A DNA stretch of 12,799 nt. Origin: Phenylobacterium sp. (GTDB taxonomy: Bacteria > Pseudomonadota > Alphaproteobacteria > Caulobacterales > Caulobacteraceae). The stretch spans positions 1 to 12,799 of the forward strand of contig JAQGIJ010000032.1 in NCBI GenBank assembly GCA_028291285.1, given 5' to 3'. The notes beneath the pieces were generated by a model, which saw only the letters and a list, made by a program, of their open reading frames with translations, ran no database searches and was not told the DNA's origin. The position numbers were made by a program, and so were the translations under genes. Every line of letters begins with the position of its first letter. Within the stretch, counting starts at the first letter, position 1. Below, piece by piece: positions 6,894 to 12,799 of the stretch.

Positions 6894-7226
6894 GTGGCTC
6901 AAGCGAAGATGATTGTATTGGCCGCCGCTACGGACGGTCAGGTCGCCGCGCTCGACGAATGGTACGAGACGCGGCATGTGCCGGATCTGCTCCAGGTGCC
7001 GGGCGTGAAGTCGATCCAGCGCTTCGACGCCCGGATGCTGAAGGTTCCTGAGGGCGCTCCCGGCTGGGACTTCATCGGGATCTACGACCTGGAGGCCGAC
7101 GACATCGACGCGGTGCTCCGCGAGGCCGGCGTGCGCATGGGAACGCCGCAGATGCCGGCCAGTCCGGCGCTCGACAGCAGCAAGACCCTGGCGCTGGTCG
7201 CCTACCCGAAGAGCAAGAAGCCCTAG
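6894..7226 (+). CDS. Small EthD-like dimeric alpha+beta barrel protein
   Basis: This is a 110-residue protein from GTG, with GGAGG 7 bases upstream. The start falls 55 bases after the ALDH stop; the longer in-frame reading from 6783 would overlap the ALDH end and is unlikely. The pattern fits the EthD/dimeric ferredoxin-like barrel group: a first strand MIVLAAAT, then DEWYETRHVPDLLQVPGV (21-38), with the Trp/Tyr-His pair typical of these small proteins, and later WDFIGIYDLE. EthD occurs beside the ferredoxin and P450 of ether degraders but its exact role is unclear; related folds act as small isomerases, cyclases or monooxygenases. Here it may handle a product of the P450 or ALDH. The family call is by pattern only. 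Confidence 0.72.
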   Translation: MAQAKMIVLAAATDGQVAALDEWYETRHVPDLLQVPGVKSIQRFDARMLKVPEGAPGWDFIGIYDLEADDIDAVLREAGVRMGTPQMPASPALDSSKTLALVAYPKSKKP

Positions 7227-7236
7227 GTCCCTTTGT

Positions 7237-7260
7237 CTGCGCCGGGCGCGCGGGGCGCAG
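7237..7260 (+). other. Candidate mRNA hairpin between EthD-like and CoA-transferase genes
   Basis: CTGCGCC (7237-7243) can pair with GGCGCAG (7254-7260) around a 10-base GC-rich loop. It begins 10 bases after the EthD-like stop and ends 25 bases before the next start. No T-run follows, so any effect would be on mRNA stability or partial termination inside the operon. Chance occurrence is possible at this GC content. Confidence 0.3.
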
Positions 7261-7285
7261 TCTGGGACGTCGCATGGAGCGCGAA

Positions 7286-8500
7286 ATGAACAAGCCCCTC
7301 GCCGGGATCAAGATCGTGGAAGTGGCCATGTGGGCCTATGTGCCGTCCTGCGGCGGGATGCTGTCCGATCTCGGCGCGGAGGTAATCAAGGTCGAAGCGC
7401 CCGGCGGCGATCCTTCACGCTCGCTGACGACGGCGGGCATCGCGCCCGGGGCGTACGGCTTCACCGTGCAATGGGAGATCTACAACCGCGGCAAGCGCAG
7501 CGTGACCATCGACCTCAACGTCGAAGGCGCGAGCGAGCTGTTGCACAAGCTGCTCGACGGCGCGGACGTCTTCCTGACCAGTCTGCTGCCGCCGGCGCGG
7601 CGCAAGCTGAAGATCGACGTCGACGATATCCGCGCTCGTCACCCCAACATCATCTACGCCGTCGGCAGCGGGCAGGGGGCGTTCGGCCCTGACGCGGAGA
7701 AGGGCGGCTTCGACTTCATTTCCTTCTGGTCGCGCGGCGGCGTCTCGGCGGCGGTCACGCCGATCGACCAGCCCTATCCGCTGGGCATGCCGTCGGGCGC
7801 ATTCGGCGACTGCACGAGCGGCGCCATGCTCGCGGCCGGCATCTGTGCGGCGATCGCGCAGCGGGCGATGACCGGCAAGGCCGCGGTGGTGGACGGCTCG
7901 CTCCTGGGGTCGAGCATGTGGTCGATGCAGAGCAAGATTTCCTCGGTGACCCTGGCGGGGCTGGACGACCTGCCCAAGCCCAATCGCACCCAGCCCCCCA
8001 ATCCCCTCGTCAACAGCTACAGGACGTCGGACGGTCGCTTCCTGGCCCTGTGCATGCTGCAGTCGCAGCGGTACTGGCCAGGCCTCTGCCAGGCGGTCGG
8101 GCGGCCGGAGCTGGCCAGCGATCGACGCTTCGAGACGGCGGAGGCCCGCACCGAGAACCTGGCCGAGTGCGTCGCGGAACTGGACGCGGTGTTCGCCTCC
8201 AGGTCGCTCAGCGAATGGCGCACCGTGCTGGCGACCCAGGACGGCCAGTGGGACGTGGTCCAGCTGCCGGGTGAGGTGCATCGCGACCAGCAGGTCCTGG
8301 CCAACCAGTTCATGCAGGACGTGGACTATGGCGACGGCCGGGTCCTGAAGATGGTCAGCGTTCCCGTACAGTTCGACCGGCAGGTCCTGACGGCCCGCCC
8401 CGCGCCCGAGCTTGGCGCCGACAACGACGCCGTCCTGGCCAGCCTGGGCTACAGCGAGGACGAGATCATCGATCTGAAGGTCGCCGGGGTCGTCTACTGA
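7286..8500 (+). CDS. CaiB/BaiF (family III) CoA-transferase
   Basis: This is a 404-residue family III CoA-transferase, which moves CoA between carboxylates through an aspartyl-CoA thioester. The N-terminus PLAGIKIVEV, then DLGAEVIKVEAPGGDPSR and the NRGKRSVTIDL segment, are hallmark motifs. The catalytic Asp is D175 in GAFGDCTSG, equivalent to D169 of formyl-CoA transferase. The length is normal. I preferred ATG 7286 (MNKPLAG) over ATG 7274 because GGAG (7276-7279) lies 6 bases before it. In context it would activate the acid from the ALDH for CoA-dependent side-chain cleavage, replacing an ATP-dependent CoA ligase; the CoA donor is unknown. Some family III members are racemases instead, so epimerising a 2-methylacyl-CoA cannot be excluded. 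Confidence 0.93.
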   Translation: MNKPLAGIKIVEVAMWAYVPSCGGMLSDLGAEVIKVEAPGGDPSRSLTTAGIAPGAYGFTVQWEIYNRGKRSVTIDLNVEGASELLHKLLDGADVFLTSLLPPARRKLKIDVDDIRARHPNIIYAVGSGQGAFGPDAEKGGFDFISFWSRGGVSAAVTPIDQPYPLGMPSGAFGDCTSGAMLAAGICAAIAQRAMTGKAAVVDGSLLGSSMWSMQSKISSVTLAGLDDLPKPNRTQPPNPLVNSYRTSDGRFLALCMLQSQRYWPGLCQAVGRPELASDRRFETAEARTENLAECVAELDAVFASRSLSEWRTVLATQDGQWDVVQLPGEVHRDQQVLANQFMQDVDYGDGRVLKMVSVPVQFDRQVLTARPAPELGADNDAVLASLGYSEDEIIDLKVAGVVY

Positions 8501-8541
8501 CCCGGTCTTCGACCAAGGGCGATCCGGCCGCAGGAGGGGTG

Positions 8542-8973
8542 ATGGCCACAGGTGAAACGGACGAGCCGGCCCGGCAGCTGCCGGCGCTCGATCCGGACAA
8601 CCGACCTTACTGGACAGGCGGGGCCGACGGCCAGCTGCTGATCCAGCGCTGCGACGCCTGCGGACATCACGTCCATCCGCCCCTGCCGCGCTGCAGCCGG
8701 TGCGGGTCCGACAGCCTGACCCCGAGCGCGGTGTCGGGGCGGGGACGCGTTGCGGCCTTCACCGTCAACGAGCAGGCCTGGGTTCCCGGTCTGCGCACGC
8801 CCTACGTGTTCGCGGCCGTGGAGCTCGAGGAGCAGGGCGAGCTCTACGTCTTCACCAATATCGTCGAGTGCGCGGTGAACGACGTCACGATGCACATGCC
8901 TGTAGAGGTGCTCTTCGAGCAGCACGAAGACGTCTTCCTGCCGTTCTTCCGGCCTGCGGGGCGGGCCCGGTGA
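8542..8973 (+). CDS. DUF35 zinc-ribbon/OB-fold protein, partner of the downstream thiolase-fold protein
   Basis: This is a 143-residue protein of the rubredoxin-like zinc ribbon plus OB-fold (DUF35) family. Zinc ligands are C37-x2-C40 and C51-x2-C54, in the classic QRCDACG and PRCSRCG pattern, preceded by the conserved PYWTGGADGQL helix. The OB-fold spans about 65-135. Family members bind thiolase-superfamily enzymes and are needed for their activity or stability; in steroid degraders the DUF35 part of ChsH2 pairs with the aldolase Ltp2. Here its stop overlaps the next start by four bases (GTGA, 8970-8973), which suggests coupled translation and equal amounts of both subunits. The first in-frame codon is GTG 8539, but ATG 8542 is better spaced from AGGAGG (8532-8537). 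Confidence 0.92.
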   Translation: MATGETDEPARQLPALDPDNRPYWTGGADGQLLIQRCDACGHHVHPPLPRCSRCGSDSLTPSAVSGRGRVAAFTVNEQAWVPGLRTPYVFAAVELEEQGELYVFTNIVECAVNDVTMHMPVEVLFEQHEDVFLPFFRPAGRAR

Positions 8974-10166
8974 GCGATCGCGGCTATCCCGAGAAGCTCG
9001 TCCGCATCACCGGGGTGGGGCAGTCGGAGGTCGCCCGGCCGTCCCTCAAGAGCGCGCTGCAGCTGACCGCCGACGCCTGCGAGCGCGCCATCGCCGACGC
9101 GGGCCTGAAGACGTCGGACATCGACGGACTGACCACCTATCCCGGACCCCAGACGACGGGGGACGGCTTTTCACCCGTGGGCGCCACCGAGACCATGCTC
9201 GCTCTGGGGCTGCAGCCGACATGGGTGGGCGCCTCGACCGAAGGCCACGCCCACATGGGCGCCATCTTCGGCGCCATCCAGGCGATCGCATCGGGGCTAT
9301 GCCGCCACGTCCTGGTGTTCCGCACCGTGGCCCAGGCGAGCGCCCGGGCCGAAGTGCATCACGCCGGCGTGCTGGGGGGCGGGCGCACGCGGCAAAGCCG
9401 CATCTGGGGCGGGCAGTCCTGGAGCCTGCCCTACAATGCGCTCTCGGCGGCCAATCTCTACGGCCTCTACGGCCAGGCCTATTTCGCCAAGTACGGCGCG
9501 CGTCCCGAGCAGCTGGGCGCGATCGCCGTCCACAGCCGCAAGATGGCGATGCTCAACCCCAACGCCATCTACCGCAAGCCGATCACCATCGACGACTACA
9601 TGAGCTCGAGGGTCATCTCCTCGCCGCTCAGGCTTTTCGACTGCGACACCCACATCGACGGCTCCACGGCGCTGATCTTCTCCAGCCGGGACGCCGCGAA
9701 GGATCTGCGGCAGCCGGCGATCGAGATCGAAGCCATGGGCATGGCGCTCGGCGGCATCGGCGCGGGTCTGCACGTCGGAGACTTCACCAGCCTGCCCGCG
9801 CAAATCGCCGGCGACATGCTCTGGTCGCGCACCGATCTGCGGCCCAGGGACGTGGACGTCGCGCAGATCTACGACGGCTTTTCCATACTGACCCTGCTCT
9901 GGCTGGAAGCGCTGAGCCTGTGTGGTCCCGGAGAGGCCGCCGCCTTCGTCGAGGGCGGCGAGCGGATCGCGCTCGACGGCGAGCTTCCCATGAACACCAG
10001 CGGCGGCCAGCTCTCGGCGGGCCGGTTCCATGGTTACGGCCACACCCATGAGGCTTGCCTGCAACTGTGGGGACGCGCGGGCGAGCGGCAGGTCCAGGAC
10101 GCGCAGGTTTGCGTCGTCTCGAACGGCGGCTTCGGCTACGGCGCCCTGCTCCTCAGGCGAGGTTGA
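8970..10166 (+). CDS. Thiolase-superfamily protein lacking catalytic cysteines; likely Ltp2-type acyl-CoA aldolase
   Basis: This is a 398-residue SCP2-thiolase/Ltp-like protein. The thiolase fold shows in the N-terminal VRITGVGQSE, the IADAGLKTSDIDGL helix, IYDGF (300-304), NTSGGQLSAGR (342-352) and the closing VVSNGGFGYGALL. The nucleophilic Cys of thiolases aligns with a Cys-free stretch (VGASTEGH, 86-93), the GHP histidine motif is replaced by HGYGHTHE, and the last Cys position is S384. That rules out normal thiolysis. In Ltp2, which makes a retro-aldol cut of a beta-hydroxyacyl-CoA side chain, conserved tyrosines act; Y301 and Y356 lie in comparable places, which is inference. Start GTG 8970 overlaps the DUF35 stop. 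An in-frame extension upstream lies wholly over the DUF35 gene and is rejected. It is the last gene of unit B. Confidence 0.88.
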   Translation: MSDRGYPEKLVRITGVGQSEVARPSLKSALQLTADACERAIADAGLKTSDIDGLTTYPGPQTTGDGFSPVGATETMLALGLQPTWVGASTEGHAHMGAIFGAIQAIASGLCRHVLVFRTVAQASARAEVHHAGVLGGGRTRQSRIWGGQSWSLPYNALSAANLYGLYGQAYFAKYGARPEQLGAIAVHSRKMAMLNPNAIYRKPITIDDYMSSRVISSPLRLFDCDTHIDGSTALIFSSRDAAKDLRQPAIEIEAMGMALGGIGAGLHVGDFTSLPAQIAGDMLWSRTDLRPRDVDVAQIYDGFSILTLLWLEALSLCGPGEAAAFVEGGERIALDGELPMNTSGGQLSAGRFHGYGHTHEACLQLWGRAGERQVQDAQVCVVSNGGFGYGALLLRRG

Positions 10167-10184
10167 GCGCGGGTCCGCGGCTCA
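10164..10184. terminator. Hairpin spanning both convergent stop codons
   Basis: TGAGC-GCGG (10164-10172) and CCGC-G-GCTCA (10175-10184) are reverse complements except for one bulged base. The left arm begins with the TGA stop of the thiolase-fold gene and the right arm ends with the stop of the opposing SDR gene. It is a compact candidate bidirectional terminator, but neither side has a T-run, so termination efficiency is uncertain. Confidence 0.5.
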
Positions 10185-10976
10185 GCCGTTGCGGGTCTGG
10201 GCGTAGAGGAACTGGGAGGTGAAGCCGCCGTCCACGGGAAGCGTCGTCCCGCTGACGAAGCTGGCGAGATCGGACAGCAGGAACAGAAGCGCGTTGGCGA
10301 TCTCCTGCGTCTCGCCGTGACGGCCGAAGGGGATGAGCGTGCTGCGCAGCCGGGCCGAAACAGCTTCGGGATCGACGCCCTGGCTGAGCCGCGGCGTGCG
10401 GATCACGCCCGGCGCCACCGCATTCACGCGGATATTATGCTGGGCAAGCTCGACAGCCATCGAGCGCACCAGATTGATCAGCCCGGCCTTGGCCGCGCCA
10501 TAGGCCGAGTGATTGGGACCCGAGACGACGCCGCTGACGGAGGCCACCGCCGCGATCGCTCCCCCGCGGCCGGCCGCGACCATCGCCTGGGCGGCGGCCT
10601 GAGCGTAGAAGAAGACATAGCGCAGGTTGCGCCGATGGTCGGCGTCCCAGGTCTCCGGGGTCATCTCCAGCATGGGACTCCAGGTGGCCTGGCCGACGAT
10701 GGTCGCCATCACGTCCAGGCGGCCGAGATCGCGCTGCACCTGCGCGACCGCGCCCGCAGCGGTGGTCTCGTCGAGCACGTCGGCGACCACCACGCTGGCG
10801 CGTCGTCCCAGTTCGCGCACGCGCCCCGCGACCGCCTCGGCCCGCGCCCGATCGATGTCGGCGACCGCTACGTCGCAGCCGGCTTCCGCCAGCGTGACGC
10901 AGGTGGATTCGCCCATGCCGAGGCCGCCGCCCACCACCAGCGCGACCTTGCCCTCCAGACCGAAGAAATCCCTCAC
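10182..10976 (-). CDS. SDR-family dehydrogenase with altered NNAG motif
   Basis: This is a 264-residue classical SDR. The dinucleotide loop is GGGLGMG (16-22), and D40 after the second strand favours NAD(H). The active site has N117, S146, Y159 and K163 (YGAAK), and PVDGG closes the fold. The NNAG motif (normally LVNNAG) reads MATIVG at 90-95, an uncommon replacement of both asparagines. I chose GTG 10974-10976: GGGAGG (10983-10988) lies 6 bases upstream and the protein then begins RDFFGLEGKVALVVGG as an SDR should; open frame further upstream has no family character. It would oxidise a secondary alcohol or reduce a ketone in the pathway. It is the last gene of unit C and converges on unit B. 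Confidence 0.92.
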   Translation of the reverse strand: MRDFFGLEGKVALVVGGGLGMGESTCVTLAEAGCDVAVADIDRARAEAVAGRVRELGRRASVVVADVLDETTAAGAVAQVQRDLGRLDVMATIVGQATWSPMLEMTPETWDADHRRNLRYVFFYAQAAAQAMVAAGRGGAIAAVASVSGVVSGPNHSAYGAAKAGLINLVRSMAVELAQHNIRVNAVAPGVIRTPRLSQGVDPEAVSARLRSTLIPFGRHGETQEIANALLFLLSDLASFVSGTTLPVDGGFTSQFLYAQTRNG

Positions 10977-10982
10977 CGCGCG

Positions 10983-10988
10983 CCTCCC
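10983..10988 (-). promoter_or_regulatory. Ribosome binding site deciding the SDR GTG start
   Basis: GGGAGG on the minus strand, 6 bases before GTG 10974-10976, fixes this start in an open frame that continues upstream without homology. Confidence 0.7.
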
Positions 10989-11026
10989 GCCAGGTTCCGC
11001 AACGTCCTGGCCGACAGAACGGCGGG

Positions 11027-11042
11027 GACGGCCCGAGCCGTC
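11027..11042. repeat. Small perfect hairpin in the 131-base gap between two SDR genes
   Basis: GACGGC and GCCGTC (6 bases each) flank a CCGA tetraloop. It lies between the SDR ending at 11108 and the SDR starting at 10976, both on the minus strand. There is no T-run. It could mark mRNA processing between the two genes or be chance. Confidence 0.25.
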
Positions 11043-11107
11043 AACGCGCCGGCCCTTGGGCGTCGCAAAGTGCGTCCTGACGGATCGAGCCGGTCGCCGG
11101 CGCACGC

Positions 11108-11908
11108 CTAGGGCATCACCATGCCGCCGTTCGGGCGCAGCACCTGGCCGGTCATGAAGCTGCTGGCGTCCGAGGCCAGGTAGAGCATCGCCAGGGCGAC
11201 ATCGAGCGGCTGACCGATGCGCTTCAGCACGGTCGCCTGGGCGCGCGCGGCGAACACCTTGTCGCGCCGCGCCGTGTCGATCCGGCCCTCGGCGTCCCTG
11301 TAGCGATAGGCGACCATCGGCGTGTCGATGTACCCCGGGGCGACGGCGTTGGCCCGAACACCGGCGGAGCCGACCTCGTGCGCCAGGGTGCGGGTCAGCA
11401 TGTTCACCGCGGCCTTGGTCATGGCGTAGACCGAGAGCCCGGGCGAGGGGGAATCCGCGCCGGCCGACGAGATGTTGATGATCGAGCCGTGGCCCTGCGC
11501 CGTCATGATCCGGGCGGCGGCCGCGCACCCCCAGAAGACACCCTTCAGGTTCACATCGACGATGCGGTCGAGCTCTTCCGGGGCAGTCTCCACGATGGAA
11601 GACGCGGAGATCACGCCGGCCACATTGGCCCAGACGTCCACCGCGCCCCCCGCCGCCGCGCGGTCGCCCAGGGCGAGCACCGCATCCCGGTCGCGGACGT
11701 CGAGCGGGACCAGGGTGACTTCGCCCGAGGGATTGGAGATCGCCTGGGCCGTTGCGGCGAGCCCCGCTTCGTCGCGGTCGGCGAGGGTGAGCCGCGCGCC
11801 GGCCGCGGCGAAGGTGATCGCGGCCTGCCGGCCGATGCCGCTGGCGGCGCCCACGACCACGGCGTGACGGCCTTGAAGCGAGAACTGGCGCAGAAGGGCT
11901 TCGTCCAT
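11108..11908 (-). CDS. SDR-family NAD(P)-dependent dehydrogenase
   Basis: This is a 266-residue classical SDR. The dinucleotide motif VGAASGIG is at 19-26 and D44 suggests NAD(H). NVAG (95-98) stands for NNAG, a common variant. The catalytic set is N120, S148, Y161 and K165 (YAMTK). The loop after PGYIDTPM (191-198) is long and charged, as in SDRs with larger substrates, and the C-terminus RPNGGM replaces the usual PVDGG. The start ATG 11906-11908 is preceded by AAGGA about 11 bases upstream. The gene follows the esterase by 20 bases and precedes the other SDR by 131. It probably oxidises an alcohol released by the esterase or formed by the P450; the substrate is not identifiable. Confidence 0.93.
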   Translation of the reverse strand: MDEALLRQFSLQGRHAVVVGAASGIGRQAAITFAAAGARLTLADRDEAGLAATAQAISNPSGEVTLVPLDVRDRDAVLALGDRAAAGGAVDVWANVAGVISASSIVETAPEELDRIVDVNLKGVFWGCAAAARIMTAQGHGSIINISSAGADSPSPGLSVYAMTKAAVNMLTRTLAHEVGSAGVRANAVAPGYIDTPMVAYRYRDAEGRIDTARRDKVFAARAQATVLKRIGQPLDVALAMLYLASDASSFMTGQVLRPNGGMVMP

Positions 11909-11928
11909 GGCAGAGCTTTTCCTTGGGA

Positions 11929-12799
11929 TCAGCGCCGCGTGGCGGCGGTCACGAAGTCGCCGATGGCCGCCAGAGCCGCCTCCGACGCGGGGTCTTCCGA
12001 GCGGAGCACGGGCCAGACGTGGACCTGCTCCGCCGCGACGTGCAGCCGTACGGGCCGTCCGGCTTCGGCGAGCTTGACCGCCAGCGAGAGGCTGTCCTGC
12101 AGGAGCACTTCCGCGGCGCTCGCCAGCACCAGGACCGGGGGCGCGGCGGCGAGGTCGCCGTAGAGCGGCGAGGCCCAAGGATCCAAGTTGGACCAGCCCT
12201 GGAGATAGGTTTCCGCCGCGGCGTCCGCCGACGCTTTGGAGAACAGGGGATCGGTGGCGGCGCAGGTCGCGAAGCTCGCCGCCTGGTTCGTTAGATCCAG
12301 CCAGGGCGAAATCAGGATCGCGCCTGCGAGCGGGGCGCCAGCGGCCGCAAGGGCGAGGGCGCTGGCGAGCGCCAGCCCGCCGCCGGCGGAGTCCCCGCCG
12401 ACAAGGACTAACCCGCGGCCGTTGGCCTCGCTGAGCGCCTGCAGCACCGCCAGCGCGTCGTGCAGGGCGCAGGGGAAGGGCGCTTCGGGCGCCAGGCCGT
12501 ACTCGGGCAGCAGCACCCGCAGGCGGCTCGCCGCCGCCAACCGCGATCCGAACCCCCGCCACGCCGCGGCGCTGCCCACCCGGTAGCCGCCGCCGTGCAG
12601 ATAGACGATGTCGCCGCGCCGCTCGGGCGGCGTGCAGATGACGCAGTCGATGCCGGCGACGGTCTCCGTGCTCACGACGACGGTCGGGTGTGTCGGCTGC
12701 GCGCCCAGGCCGGCCCCCGCGACGCGCCGTCGCATCAGCTCCTCGCCGGGCGGCGGCCCTGAACGGCGCGGTGGGAGCAGGCTCAGCACGTCGCGCGGC
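11929..12799 (-). CDS. HSL-family (alpha/beta-hydrolase fold-3) esterase, 5' end possibly outside window
   Basis: At least 286 residues of a hormone-sensitive-lipase-type esterase, which hydrolyses short or medium carboxylic esters or lactones. Numbering from GTG 12787-12789, the oxyanion motif is HGGGY (65-69), the nucleophile is S134 in GDSAGG, the histidine is H257 in VHVWP, and the acid is probably E227 in AAEVLL. LPEYGLAPEAPFP (94-106) is characteristic. No signal peptide is visible. The frame stays open to the right edge, so the true start may lie outside; the GTG has no clear ribosome binding site within the window. It is the first visible gene of unit C, 20 bases before an SDR. It could open an ester or lactone from the pathway, which is inference. 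Confidence 0.9.
   Translation of the reverse strand, partial: PRDVLSLLPPRRSGPPPGEELMRRRVAGAGLGAQPTHPTVVVSTETVAGIDCVICTPPERRGDIVYLHGGGYRVGSAAAWRGFGSRLAAASRLRVLLPEYGLAPEAPFPCALHDALAVLQALSEANGRGLVLVGGDSAGGGLALASALALAAAGAPLAGAILISPWLDLTNQAASFATCAATDPLFSKASADAAAETYLQGWSNLDPWASPLYGDLAAAPPVLVLASAAEVLLQDSLSLAVKLAEAGRPVRLHVAAEQVHVWPVLRSEDPASEAALAAIGDFVTAATRR

Noticed and set aside
8700..8969. A longer N-terminus for the thiolase-fold protein
   Set aside because: The extra 90 codons overlap the DUF35 gene in another frame and read as Arg/Ala-rich shadow. GTG 8970 gives the expected family N-terminus.
10977..11528. An extended N-terminus for the SDR ending at 10182
   Set aside because: The upstream codons overlap the preceding SDR gene antiparallel in frame choice and have no family character. 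A good GGGAGG site marks the GTG at 10976.

Overview
The window is GC-rich DNA from a catabolic gene cluster. Its base composition, its mix of GTG and ATG starts and its protein families suggest an alphaproteobacterium of the Caulobacter/Phenylobacterium or sphingomonad kind. That placement is inference; no rRNA, tRNA or other taxonomic marker is present. I saw no mobile element, CRISPR array or regulator gene.

There are three transcription units. Unit A (minus strand, about 3286 down to 1) encodes an MDR-family enone/alkenal reductase, an SDR dehydrogenase and an unusual fusion of an alpha/beta-hydrolase domain to a flavin reductase domain; the fusion gene runs off the left edge. Unit B (plus strand, 3683-10166) encodes a P450-type ferredoxin, a cytochrome P450, an aldehyde dehydrogenase, an EthD-like small protein, a CaiB/BaiF CoA-transferase, a DUF35 zinc-ribbon/OB-fold protein and a thiolase-superfamily protein that has lost its catalytic cysteines. 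Unit C (minus strand, 12799 down to 10182) encodes an HSL-type esterase and two SDR dehydrogenases. A and B diverge from a 396-base gap (3287-3682). B and C converge on a 15-base gap (10167-10181), where a hairpin spans both stop codons.

A coherent reading, by inference, is oxidative breakdown of a hydrophobic alicyclic, terpenoid, steroid-like or alkyl-aromatic compound. Ferredoxin and P450 hydroxylate it. The SDRs and the ALDH oxidise alcohol to ketone or aldehyde and then to acid. The CoA-transferase makes the acyl-CoA. The DUF35 plus cysteine-less thiolase pair then cleaves a side chain by retro-aldol chemistry, as in the Ltp2-ChsH2 system of steroid degraders. The MDR enzyme would reduce an enone, the flavin reductase would feed an FMN/FAD monooxygenase that is not in the window, and the esterase would open esters or lactones. 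Not seen here: a ferredoxin reductase, an acyl-CoA dehydrogenase or hydratase, the flavin monooxygenase partner and a regulator.

The most unusual points are the hydrolase-reductase fusion with a degenerate hydrolase active site, the P450 with Gly where the helix-I acid should be, the thiolase fold without cysteines beside a DUF35 partner, and an AT-rich palindromic motif recurring in the gaps around unit A.
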